Positions 39,738-51,717 of a DNA stretch of 64,000 nt are shown here, one piece after another. The notes under the pieces are model-generated. The model saw nothing but the letters and a program-made list of their open reading frames with translations, was not told where the DNA came from and ran no database searches. Numbering within the stretch: the stretch's first letter is position 1; every line of letters begins with the position of its first letter. The position numbers and the translations under genes are program-made. The stretch is from Daphnia carinata (lineage: Eukaryota; Arthropoda; Branchiopoda; Diplostraca; Daphniidae): assembly GCF_022539665.2 (NCBI RefSeq), contig NC_081336.1, forward strand, positions 6,926,278 through 6,990,277, written 5' to 3'.

Positions 39738-42700
39738 GCTTACTTTTATCACGACTGCTGGGTAATTTAATACTGCTTCCACGATTCAAAGCAATCAGAT
39801 CGGATAGCTCTCGGCAAATTCGAAGCCGGCGAGACGCTTGTCCTACCCGACCGGCTCGCGTCCGGTTCGTTTCGGCACCTTCGTCCTCGTCGGTGACATC
39901 TCCTCCGTCTTCCGTTTGATCCGAACCGAATTTCTTGCCCTGCATTACAAAATGCCAGACGCACGTTAGCGAGAAACAAAATGTCACGTAAATATGAAAA
40001 CACGTACGAAGATGATGATTTTGCCGATCAATTCTTCTGGGCTGGTTAGTGTTAAAGGCTTGTCAGCCGCTTTGAGAAGAGCTTGTCCAAAGAGCTCTGT
40101 TATTATTCGGGCGGCTATTTTCTGTTGCGATATTGAACAATGGTTCTCCAAGTGAATGAAGAGTGGGTACCTACATAATAGCAAACACGCAATCCGCCCA
40201 CAAACAAATGTTATGTTATCACCAAAGATAATAATGTGAACTTAGAGGCACTATAGATGATGCTTAGCTACAGATTGTGTGCGTCTACTGACTTGGAGGC
40301 TTCAAAGGCGAATTGGGCGATGACAGAAACTACATCGGAGAAGGCGATTTTGCTAGTCAATGTGTTGCCGTGGTAAACAATGGGCATTTCGGGACCATCC
40401 CAGACGTCGACTGAAAGGAGGAATATAACAATAGTTTCTGAAAAATACTGTTGAAATGAAAGCGACATTTGAACGAAGGGGAAAGGTCAACTGTCCCAAT
40501 GGACGTCACCGACATCAATAAGTTTTGGGCAGTATTTGAAATTACTTTTGATGCATCGACATCCACTTTGGAGAGCGCGGGCGTATCCTTCCACCGACGA
40601 AGGTCCTCTCAGTTGGTCCTCCAGCAGGTAGGTATTGTGAGAAGACGAAATAAAGTAATGGCACATGGGAGCAGTCATGTCCTGATGGACGTGCAGTTGT
40701 TGTGGGTGGAAGATGTCGCCTTCTTCCGACAGGAGGAAGCGGGTCATACCTTTAAGATGAAAAGAGATGATTTTTCTTTTTTTTTTTGCAAAAATGAATT
40801 GATGTTCATCGAAATTCAGTTGGCCTGTGACAATAGCTAGATGCGTTGATTGCATCAAGACACTTATCATTGGTTGCACAAGTCACAGTTTCCAGACTAA
40901 AGTTAAAAACAAATAAGGTCGGAAATCTTGAGAACATGCCAATTAGCGTACAGACAACCTCCACGTTCCACTGAGAATCTTCCGCCCTGGTGACGACAAG
41001 CAGAAGGAGCAGAAATTGGGACCGAGAAGCTTTAATGATGAGATGTCACATTTACTGAGATTCGTCTATTAAATTAAAGTTTTTTTCCCTTTGTTTTTTT
41101 TTTTAGTCCCAAGTCTCAAAAGCTTATGCTATTCTATGACGTCACAAAAAGTGATGAATCTAATAACCTTCGTCACGAAAAAAATATTTAACAAATGCCT
41201 GTGTTTAGAAGCCTTTCTTATTCATTCAATTTTACTTATAAATACATTGGCCCTGATTTGTTGCATCATCTAAATAAACGATGTACGTACGTGCTGGGTT
41301 CAGTTGAACTGTGAATTATTTATTTGTTTACAGAGCTGTTGTCTTTTGCATTCGACTGATTCACTCGCTCGTTCATCTTTCATTTATGATTCGACTTGGA
41401 TGCAAATATAGCGCCTATTTACACGTTCCCCTTTTCAATTGCTTGAATGCAGGGGAAGACGCAAGATCCGTCGTTGCTCGTAAGTTAATTACCCTACATT
41501 GAAAATCCCCACCCCCCCCCCCCCCCGGTCCACAATTTCTGATGGAATTAATGTACAGAATGACATTTCCCACCTTACGGAGCCAACAGTCTGAGACAGC
41601 CGTTAGCGGAAAGATGCTATACTACAATTAACTAACAACAGGTTACTAACTAACTTAGACTACAGAAGCGATTAGCTTCTCCCCCGTCAGTTAGGGACGA
41701 CGTTGAATATTTGATTTGCACCATCCTACTGACAAAGGCAGGTTAAAGGCAGCTAGACGGACGTTTGGGGGCTATTCGCTGTAGGCCTTATTCGTACTCG
41801 GTCCACGACGCATAACAATCATTCACGAGCGTTCCCATTGGGCTACGAGATAACTGACTGCTGGACAAGCATCTTTAAGCAGGGAATACAAAAATACAGA
41901 GCACAAGATGAGTTAGGTTATTTCTAAGAGATAGGGTGCTGGCCAGGTGTTACGTGAGAAACAAATGAAACTATTATCCAAAGCCATGAAAAAGCTGGTC
42001 ATCCGAATAGTTCATGATCGATTCATCTTTTTTTTCTTTTTTTCTCGATAGAAAATGATTTATTGTCACAAGGGATTCATTAAATGAGCAAATTACCATC
42101 GAGCAATAGTTGATTGTCTGCTCTTGCTTCCGATGACGGCTCATAAAGTTGAATCAATTGGCAGCACTTTTCCAACGTCACGTCTGTCATCTGTTATCGA
42201 CCGAACAAGACAACAAATAGGGACAATGGTTGCAATTACTTCCAGTTCTCTCTATAACGTACACGTTTTGAGAAGAACATGTTAGAGCTGAATGGCAGTT
42301 GCTTAGCACCAGCCAAACAACTTTCCGTTCTTCGTTACGTAGTTCCACATTTAGCAGCACGGTGACATTGGATATAACGTTAGCCCCCCATTAGCGAAGC
42401 CATATATTGATGCAGCTATTTTTTTTTTTCTAATATATCCAAGATATACGATAAGGAGTTGCAAAACAATGCGTGAAAACAGAATCAAAGCGTGAGCTAT
42501 TTTTGTTTATCCCCGTTTGAAAAATGAAATTGGCTACATCAGTTGATGTAGTGGAAGAAACTCTCATATTGGAAATGAAAAATGCAAAAATGCAATAGCT
42601 ATATTACCGCTTGTTCACACTCAAGAAAATGACGAAAGTCTTCGACTGTAAAATAATCACGATTGGCAAAGCGGATGAGAAGGAAGTATATTTCCGGTCG

Positions 42701-45700
42701 GGTAGCCATTTCTTGGAACATGGTGACGAACTCATCGCTATTGATCCGACCGCGATCGGCAGGAGATTTCATCGAGTCAAACTCCTGTGAATCACACACA
42801 CACACACACGCAAACACACACAAAAACAAAGAAATCAAGTAATTGGGGCTAACACTGTTGATCAATATAAAAAGCCCTCGTTCTAAAATTAGCAACGCGT
42901 ACCCAAGTAGTTAATAAAGTAAATGGGATCTCGGATAGATATAGCCAATAGTATCAACACCGTACACTAAACAAACTGTGTGGGCCTAGCCACGCAAAAA
43001 AATTGCAGCAGAACGTTATAAAAGAAAAAAAAAGGCCAAGTAATTTTAAATGACACAATATTCTTAAATGCAAATGTCATAGAGACAGCGTTGAGGTTTA
43101 CACGTCAAAAGGCTTGATTTGATTTGACACGTGAACCAATTACATCGTCAAAAGCATTTCAATTCACGCCATCTCCAACGTCTGTGCGTCTTATAAGATA
43201 TACATGTTTTTATATACATACGTTCTATAAGTTGTGCCCTAAAAAAAATGTTTATCGTTAGATGTCTTACCGCCATTTTTTGACGTATTCGGCTTGCAGC
43301 CAAGTCGGCGTTGATTTCCTTCAGGAGAGCCATTGCCGCATCTTGGTCTAGGTTGAGTAAGGCGTTGGCAGATGTCTCGTCAGCATTGTTAATTTCATTG
43401 ATGGAGGCCGTTGTATCTGAAACGGCCCTCTCGAAAGCCTCTCGCAGCCAGCGCACTCGCAGCACATCCGTCTCTCCCAGCGCATTCGGTGCTGATAGTA
43501 AAGTAGACAAACAAATAAGAACCGTTCAATCAGTTAGCGTTTTTGTTATAATATCAGCGCTATTTCTATAGCTAAATGTCAAAAGCGACGGTATACATTT
43601 AGAATGGCAGTGATCCATTGATCAATATCGTTTCACCGTTTTCATACTTATGTAACGGACGTATAGAATTAAACCACAAGCGAAATGCAAAAGTTTGCGT
43701 AACTTGGGCAAATATTATTTGACGTTTTTTTATTGTGCATAAGTTTCTAGGAGAAAAAGTTTTGTTTGAAATGTCTCGCCTAGATATTGGCGGAATGTTT
43801 TCGCAATTTACGTGAAAGGAATTTATGTGGCGAAAGAGGATGATGCGTTTGTTTTTATTTCAACGTCTTTTTGTTGGCTTTAAAAAGATGTTCCAAGAAT
43901 AAAAAAGATAAAGGGAAAAGGGAAACATGTTCCTCAAAGTCACGGATCACTGACTTAATTCCACTTGCGAGGCATGCGAATAAGGCACGCGGTTATCTCT
44001 TCTGCTGCTATTCTGGCGTATTGATCACAAAAGTAAAGTCACTGTCGCTGACTGAAGTACCGGCTTTGTGCCTCGTAAATGTGTACCTCGTGAATAAGCA
44101 ATTCGATATGCTCGCGTGCCCCGCTTATGTTTGGTTGCGATTGGCGATCAATCGTTCCTGCAACCCTTTTTATTTTTTTTTATTTCCAAAACCAAAACAT
44201 CACGTCGGTCCCAATGGCCTAAAGTTCAAAACTACTGCAATGACCATCGCATTAACAATCAGGGCCTCCCCCGCTTGATATTCGGCTCATCGAAAGGCGA
44301 ATAGGTACAAAAGCTTCGCAAGGTCGCATGCACGTATAAGACTATAAATCTCGTTGGTGGTCCTGGCTACTTTAGGCAGGAAACAAACACGCAGAAAAAA
44401 AGAAATAATAAAGGATATCCATAGCTTTTTTGAAATGTCAAAGGCAACATGGAGAAGCACGTACAGTTGTATCAGATATGGGGCTATCTGTTTAGACGTT
44501 GCGCTACGTCATCTGTTTCATTTCTCATGCGACTATGTGTGCTACTCTAAGGCCCTGTGTTTATCTTTAGCCTAGGATACAATTTTTGTTTTTTCTCTTT
44601 CCGATAAAACAATCTTTCTCGAAAGACAAGGAAAGGTTACATGAGCTATAAGGCTATGCACATCGTGTGCACGCAACAATAACCCTTATGTGTATACGTA
44701 AAAGAAACTTATCCTATATACCGACCGCCATCATCTCTAAACTTATGTCTACGGCCAAAAGTTATTGAAAGTGCATAGGGCTATTCAGACTGGTTTTTTT
44801 TTTTCTGATACGTTCTTCTCCATTACGTTACTACATCTTTTCTTATGGGTTGACATACGAGTTTTTGTTGCAACTATCGCCAATAGTATATACGGCCAGG
44901 CCCGACAACAGCGGCTTCTCTTTTTTTTTCATTCCCAAAATAGCTTACATCTTGCCCACTTGGAAGTGGGCCATACACGACCGTGGGGGATGTACACATA
45001 CACACACTCGTGTGTATATGTGTGTCTGAGCGAGTATACGACGAGCATTAAGGTTCCAGGCTGCCGTGCACGTTCATCGATTGCTGTGGATCCTGTGGGG
45101 CATGAAGAATATAAGCCTAAATATTACCGCCTTTCAACTGCAGTCCTGCATAATAACAAAAGAAAATCTTGTATACGTAGGCGTTGCCCGTGTATAGCCC
45201 AAAAAGGGAGCCGCGCACATCTGATGTGTATGATGTGGTTCAGGTTGCCTCACAGACAATGTAGACTAGATTAACATATTAGGTAGGGCTATAAAATGCA
45301 GTCTATACAACACACACACACATACACAAAAAACAAATGAAATCGATTTTTGTTTTTAAATCTCGCATTCCCGAAATGTCGTACCGTGTGTGAACTGTAC
45401 ACAGTAATCACGCGTCCTATAAAGGCTGCATTGCTTCTATATAGAATCGAATACGTCTAGCTTGTTGGAACAGGAGCAAAAAAAAAAAAAATATGGAAGG
45501 ATTTCCTTCTCGGTTGTTGATGTAGAAAATTCGATTGGCTCGAATTCAAGTCGTGCCCATTTTTGTAATAAAACTAGGCTTTTGTCGACTTGTGTGTTAC
45601 ATAAAAGGAAGAGAGCGAGAGAAAAAAACACAGTTTTTCTATATCAAGATACAACAAGCAAAGAAATTGAGGAAGATGTAATCGTTTGAAATGCTGAACA

Positions 45701-48700
45701 TCCCACGTCTGTCTTTTTTTTTTCTTTCGTTACCAACGAAAAGGAAAACATGCATATGGATGGCTACGGTCGACCCGAATTTCTAAATATAGCATACAAG
45801 CAATTCTTATCGATAAAGGCATAAAGGGACGCGGGTCGTAGAGAATTGCGATAGCGCACCCTGACCACGTAGAGGATCAAACCGTCCCATACAGTTGGGC
45901 AATATAAATTAGACGCGTCCAGATTCAAACCCGAAATCGATTGGGTAGTGAAACTGTTCTAATAATTAAATCTTATAATCATTTTCTCTATTTTTCTGAG
46001 ATGGCGAAAAGGCCATTTCTTTGATGAGAGCAAACTTGCGAGCCTTCTAATGAAGTGACGGGGTACGATTTGAACAATCTCTACGTGTTTGGAAAACAGA
46101 GGTTTCACGGTTTGTTACGAGAGGAATAATTAATTAACATCATGACGCATCTATTTGCCAATTCCTCTAAGAGCTTTGCTATCCTTAATTAACATGGTTC
46201 CACAGCAGATGCAGCGTTTTCAAGTTTCGCAGGTAACACGTCACGACCAGCAGGACGTCCCAAGAAACGTCTATGCAAATGCAAATAATTATACGCGTGA
46301 AATCAGCTGACGAATTGTTGCTCCTATGTGTTCACAAACGGCTACGTCATACGCGTGATTGAGATGTTGAAGTCAACCTGTCTTACTTGAATGCCTCCAA
46401 TTCCACCATAGAGCGAACACAGACCAACCATTTGTGCGGGAATTTCAAATAGCCTAAAGCTCTAGCAGTTATATTAGTTTATCCATCACTGTCCGATTGT
46501 GATTGATCTAGAAGTCTGTGAACCACTATACCATCCCTGCTCTCCTACAAAGTTGGCAAAGAGGTATGTAAGGGGAGGACTGTGCAGCTGCCGAAACCAG
46601 GTTTACAAAGCAACCCGAGATACAGTGGTGCTAAAATATTGATATGCACAATAGAAAAAGATAAAAGTATATTTACATAATTGGGTGCCAAGTAGGGCGT
46701 TGAGGCCAGTGACCCAGATGGTTGCTTCCTCGGCCGAGGAGGCAATTAAATCCAACGAAGAGAAATCGTCCCCGTGGATTATGGAGAACGTCCAATCCAA
46801 TGACGAAGTGCTAGATCCAGCTCCAACGGAAGTCGAAGAAGCCGAAGAAGTGGTGGAAGCTGCAACGGCCACGGCCACACCTGCGCCAGAAGTAGGCACA
46901 GAAGAGGCACCTTGTCCTAGTACCTCTGACGTATGGACAGAGCGCACTTCACGGATGCTCGATATTGGAACTAAAAAAAGATAGCAATAAGAAAATATTG
47001 TTTAGAAATTCAATTTTATTTGTTTGTTTATTATCAATTTACAGCACCTCGAACACCGTACAGAATGCAAAACAAAACTAGTAATCACGGAGGTCGATAT
47101 TGCCTCGTTTCTTTTTCTGATGGGCTTGTTTGAATTTAGTGTTAGTGTGTACAAATAAGGCGTGTGATTAGTCTGACATAACAAAAGCTAGTCTAATCTA
47201 TAACGAGATATCGAACGAAACATCCATCGATATAGCAACGTTGAAGGCCTTCGCTCGCTGTCAAATGTTTGAACCAGTACTTTCGTTCTGTATTGGTATT
47301 GTCAAGGTAGGAAAGGTTGAGGTCAGGGGATCAGACACGTGGGCTCATTAGACTTTCAACATTTGTGTGTCAGCCAAGCAAAAGTTTGTTTTAATAGACT
47401 TATAGTTTGCCCTGCAGTCTATATATCGATCTGCGCGATATTCTCGTCTCTTCGTGCGTGATGCTTTAAGATCCCCCACCCCGTTCACCCACCCGCCCAA
47501 CGATTTTTTTTCCGCTTCTGTGGCTTCATCTTGAAGCTGAAAGTTTCTATATTTTTATGTACACTGTTACTTTTTATAAAGAGGCTTTTCAGTTTGTTGG
47601 GTATAGTCCGATTTCAAAAGGAAGTAAAGAGTATTACAAAAAATTATATAAGGCCGCCAAGCCTTGCATAGATGATTTGATACTAGCCAATCGTCAAGCA
47701 TACAATCATTGTTATTTGTGAAAAGGCTTTCCCACAGCAGAGTATTGCGTATAAAGATGAATTGCTTAGACGCATGGAATATCGACCCACGTCTTTATAT
47801 ATCAGACAAATTAATGCAGTGTGGTGCGCATTTTCAATCTGGTGAAAGGGCTCATCGTTCAGCAGTTGGCCTTGTTAAGAACTCCGGATCGAAGATTATA
47901 CATTTCCCAAGTAGAATTCAAATTGATTGAAATCGAATAAATTGGTCGATTAAAAACTCGTCGAATAAATGCTGATTGAATTTTATATCCTCTTCATTTG
48001 CATACCTACGGAAGAAGTCTCAACTGCTTTTTCTCTTCATTTGATGTCATGACATTAACTTAAGTAAACAACGCCCAACTTGGTCCTACACCATTAGCCT
48101 TCCTATCGCATTTTCGACGCAGAGGAAATAATTGGATATTTGATGGCGTAGGCCAAAGTGTTGATTGCTTCCATCACCGTATATATCGATGACGTGAATC
48201 AATGATCGACACGCGCATGCGTGAACTAAATATTAACAAGAAAATATTCAACGTCGTTCATTTTAGCACTCACTGGGGAGGGCTTTGGAAGGGGACTGCA
48301 CGACAAACATGAAATATCTCATGCATAAATTGTGGCTGTGGCGGGAGTGCCACTGAACTTAAAAGCTCGTTTGCATAACAAGCCCCGCGTACCGACAACA
48401 GATCATTCCGGTTGAAGTTAATTTCCTAAACAATTATCTTTAATTACCCTATCGAACAGAGTCTTCTATGATTATAACTAACGCAAAACATATTTCATCA
48501 AGCAAGTTTCACATTTGTCCACTGAATTGTCATATACCTAAATTTTATCCTGTTTATTTGTTAGTTCTGTTTATTTAAATCTTTTTTTTTTGTCAAATGG
48601 TTTACGAAATTGAATTGCCGGATGTGACATACCGGTTGCTTTTGAAGCTTTCTTGCTAGTTGGTACCCATCGAATGCACGACAGGTCATCGTCGAGCGAA

Positions 48701-51700
48701 AAGAAGCGGTTGTAAGTACGTCCATTGGGTCGCACTTTTATCAGATTGCTTCCACGCACCATCCAACGCCAGCAGTCGGCCACTGTAAACATATAATCAC
48801 GAAAGAATTTAAACTTTTATCAACTTGATATTCAAAAACGTGAGCAATCGACACGAAGATGTATAACCGTTCATACTTCAAACGCAGTCACACAAATCTC
48901 CGGCGCCTTCAGAACAAACTCCGTTGCGTTGGTTGTTACCCAAAATAGAATGTAATTCAACCACAGCAGACTCATTTGCATACGAGACCGATTCTCAGCT
49001 TTATTAGGATCGACTGGTGATATGTGAAACTGCTCGTTCGCTGTACCCAGTCATAGTCTGAGGGCAAATGAAATTTGTCTATCCTTCAGTATCACTTAGC
49101 TTTGAAGCCTGAAATAGATACGGCAATGCTTCATATATACAGGGCCAGAAAAATAAATATAAACAAACCGCCAAGATTGCGGGAAACCACCGGCGGCAAA
49201 CGCCAACAAAAAATCGCATGATTTTACGCGCAGGAAATCAATTGCGATAAGTCAATGGGAAAAGGGATACGGTTTTTCGTGCACAGATTTAAAAAGAATT
49301 TTTCATATAAGTGAATTCTTAGCTTTTAGTTTTTACTGTTTGACATACAGGGCGTAAACGCAAAAGGGCGGGCTCGCAATACTGATATCGCCTTTAAGAT
49401 TTGCATGCCTGATCTGCAGTGATTCAGTTCCGCTTATAACAAGAAAGACTAGCATGGTTCACATTATACAATAACACCGATTCCCAGGTCTATCCCCCCC
49501 CCCGTCCGATGGTTGTCTGGCTGTTGCTGTATACACGCAGATGTTTGGAGCATTTCACAAGAAAAAAAAAAGATTATATGTTTGGAACAGGAGACGGCGA
49601 GTGGGCGATTTTCTTGTTAAAGTAAGATGTTGCAGCATGATGTACTAAGGCGCAACGGCAGTGCCCATGGGCCATCCAAATATTAAAAAATCGATCCATA
49701 AACAGGATAGGAGCTCGGAAATAGCAATACGGTACTGCCTGAATAACGGATTAGCTATATTCTACGACCAGCATATAGCATGATGGCCAGTGAAGCATTT
49801 GGAGCGGTCTAAAACTTAAACTTGGCACGCCAGTTTTAAATGAATAAAAAAAAAAAGGCTATTAATCAAGCCCAATGTCCAACGTGGTTGCGACCAATAA
49901 AGACAAGCAGTCGCGAGCACGTAAAAAGACAACGGCTCTATATGATTTATGTGTTCCTATATACAACTAGTCCAAATATAGCTCTTCATACACATACCCT
50001 ATGTCCCTATATTTGTCTATAAACTAAAAAAAATGTTCCCGGCCTGGCTCCTATATTGCCCATGTTAAAATAAAACACATTTCTAAAATACGATAAATAA
50101 CGACATCGGCCGAAGGTCACGCAGTACGGCTTCAAATTACAAAAAAATCAATTTCCTGGTTATAATCCCATCGCTATCGATAACGTAATTATATCTGCCA
50201 ATCGGAATACATGAAAACGTGATTATTGGTGACAAGCCCAAATTGAAACACGAATTTCAGTGGGGGGGGGGGGGGAAACAAAGAACGAACTCTGTATAGT
50301 TTACATAAGCATTGTATCAATGTTGGCAACATGTATACGTTGACGAATCGATTTCCCAATTGTCCTTTGTTCTTTGTTTTCCTTTTCCTCCTATATTATT
50401 GCTTTTTTTTCTTTTCTTTTTCTCCTAATATAAAAAGAATGCTAACGACAGTAGCATTACCACCAAAGAAACAGTAGGGTAGTTATCGTATTTTCTTTTT
50501 TCGAATCCCATCATTTACTGCCGGTTAAGATCGAAAGATAGCGAACACAAAAATCAAAGTGTGTCTGAATTGGCAGGACGACTTGAGGCGTCAGATTTCA
50601 TCAGATTACAAAGTTTAGAAAGGACTTGATTACCTACTGTCGAAATCTTTATCCATATAGGGGGGTGTCTATATTGATCTAGTTCTTTTTTGTTGTTGTT
50701 GTTTGTATTTTTACGTGGTGGAAAGAAAGACGGGGAAAAAGAGGCCGAGCCACTCACAGCTCAGCTCACAGCACAGCTGGAACTACGAGTGAGAGAAAGA
50801 GACTTGGGATTAGTGCACGCTGAGTCTTTCAATTATCTACGGGGAGGCTGCGAGCATATCAATGATGAAACTATACAGGGGACACACGTCGATCGAATAG
50901 CTCTAAGGTACACTCCAGCTCCGGCTACAACGGCTGCGACTCAATCAGCGTCTCTTTATATTTTTGCCTTCTCTGCCTATCCTCCCTCGCCCCCAAAACA
51001 GCTATAGCTTAGTCGTTTTTCATCAACAGAAAAGCAATACACAGTCGTCCACGCCCAGCAAACCGAAGAAATCGATTTGATTCGCACCGGAACGGGCTTA
51101 GTTATTCTAACCACGTATCATATCATTTTATGCTACTCATTTTCTCTTTGCCACAATCATAACGGCGACACATGAAAGACTTTTTTTAAAGACATATACT
51201 GTGTCCTAAATGCCGAAAAATTCGGACCCATATCTTTCTTTGTTTTTGTATAGAATAAGAAATAAAGGCTGCATAACAACCTACAGAGGGGGTGCCACGT
51301 ATCATTAAAATTGGATTAGAACGGGATGTATAGGACAAAATCAATTGTAGATGAAGAGGCAATCAATACACATCGATCAAGAACATTTAAGCGAGCCAAA
51401 CGTCTTCGTTGGCACCGAACGTTTGTTTGATGATATTGCAATTGTTTACCTGATTGAACTTTCTTGTTGTGGGCATGGGTGGTTGACCGAGTGTCAAACA
51501 GAACGGATTTGGTTGCTTTAACTTGAGAGCCAGGCTCAAGGTTAGTCTGCGTAGCCAGCTGTTGTCCAGATGGAGAAAAATGTCGTTCATAACTGCCGCC
51601 TTCGCTGACGCTGTTACCGGCCTCTTCCTCTGCCAATTCAACTTTCGGCTGGCTTTGTGGCACCGGTTGCTGTTGCCCCGCCAATCGGTTTTGATCTACC

Positions 51701-51717
51701 GACAATGTCGATTCCAT
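35845..51717 (-). CDS. PLCL: Phospholipase C-like protein (PLCL / PRIP family), 19 coding exons, 1242 aa
   Basis: Inactive PLC-family scaffold that, in vertebrates, binds Ins(1,4,5)P3, PP1 and PP2A. Coding exons in transcript order: 51450-51717, 48633-48782, 46677-46970, 43271-43491, 42608-42784, 42097-42190, 40546-40749, 40293-40410, 40008-40170, 39744-39939, 39000-39182, 38603-38781, 38352-38460, 38073-38249, 37900-37997, 37729-37818, 37296-37481, 36379-36729, 35845-36315. All junctions are GT-AG, phases agree, and the sum is 1243 codons with the TAG stop. Start is the ATG at 51717; an in-frame TGA lies 45 nt upstream. Domains: N-terminal tail 1-90 with PP1 motif KSVLF (70-74), PH about 91-235, EF-hands 240-400, X 402-563, acidic linker ([10 protein letters not shown]), Y about 640-745, C2 about 755-880, helical C-terminal part, Ser-rich tail. 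The PH start ([17 protein letters not shown]) and the [13 protein letters not shown] and IPIDCAERKTRT segments match PLCL proteins better than PLC-delta. Vertebrate PLCL1 is about 1095 aa; the tail and a PH-loop insert explain the extra length. Confidence 0.93.
37900..38460 (-). other. PLCL: PLCL C2-domain exons
   Basis: Exons 38352-38460, 38073-38249 and 37900-37997 encode the C2 domain: [61 protein letters not shown] and [12 protein letters not shown]. Acidic loop residues are present, but calcium binding cannot be judged by eye. Confidence 0.9.
38603..39182 (-). other. PLCL: PLCL Y-domain exons
   Basis: Exons 39000-39182 and 38603-38781 encode the second half of the barrel: [38 protein letters not shown] and [14 protein letters not shown], all typical of the PLC Y box. 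Confidence 0.9.
39197..39218. repeat. (AT)11 microsatellite inside a PLCL intron
   Basis: Uninterrupted AT units, 14 bp upstream (in transcript sense) of the 39182 exon boundary, so the array sits in the branch-point and pyrimidine-tract zone of that intron. Confidence 0.85.
39704..39738. repeat. (GA)n plus poly(G) tract at a PLCL intron start
   Basis: On the plus strand about 11 GA units run into a G run ending at 39738. In transcript sense the intron therefore begins GTAAG, then poly(C), then (TC)n. Confidence 0.85.
40008..40749 (-). other. PLCL: PLCL X-domain (catalytic-like) exons
   Basis: Three exons encode the first half of the TIM barrel. Relative to PLC-delta1 numbering, His311/Asn312 are present as H439/N440 in SSSHNTYL, Asp343 as D471, His356 as H483 in [10 protein letters not shown], and Glu390 as E517 in HLENHCS. 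The Glu341 position is Lys469 (GCRCIKIDVWDG). The Lys codon AAA is entirely in exon 40546-40749; the next codon spans the junction. Confidence 0.88.
42097..43491 (-). other. PLCL: PLCL EF-hand-region exons
   Basis: Exons 43271-43491, 42608-42784 and 42097-42190 encode the helical EF-hand region. [12 protein letters not shown] begins it, [20 protein letters not shown] and [16 protein letters not shown] follow, and [16 protein letters not shown] precedes the X domain. The first loop is degenerate, without the canonical DxDxDG calcium ligands. The 42097-42190 exon is short and I found it from phase and conservation. Confidence 0.85.
43492..46676. other. PLCL intron 3, no other feature seen
   Basis: A 3.2-kb intron. 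Open frames on both strands (for example a plus-strand frame of 169 codons at 44765-45274) have no recognisable domain, no codon bias and no supporting splice sites. Homopolymer density is lower than in the first 35 kb. Confidence 0.6.
46677..48782 (-). other. PLCL: PLCL PH-domain exons
   Basis: Exons 48633-48782 and 46677-46970 encode the PH domain. It opens with [17 protein letters not shown] and closes with [20 protein letters not shown] and the C-terminal helix [15 protein letters not shown]. Between the middle strands is an insert of about 45 residues made almost only of Ala, Ser, Thr, Val and Gly. Vertebrate PLCL has a shorter loop there. Confidence 0.85.
48783..51449. other. PLCL intron 1, no other feature seen
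   Basis: A 2.67-kb intron between the N-terminal-tail exon and the first PH exon. It contains a 14-base G run at 50262-50275 and small open frames without support. An alternative first exon could be hidden here but I cannot point to one. Confidence 0.55.
51450..51717 (-). other. PLCL: PLCL first coding exon with PP1-docking motif
   Basis: Encodes residues 1-89, a polar, Gln/Ser/Glu-rich and probably disordered tail. KSVLF at residues 70-74 (51496-51510) fits the RVxF consensus [K/R]-x-V-x-F. It sits about 30 residues before the PH domain, where vertebrate PRIP carries its PP1 site. The exon ends in phase 1 at donor GTAAAC. The following intron is 2.67 kb and has no other exon I can support. 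Confidence 0.85.

Noticed and set aside
44765..45274. A 169-codon plus-strand frame inside a PLCL intron
   Set aside because: No domain, no codon bias; composition is driven by T runs and alternating TG/CA sequence.
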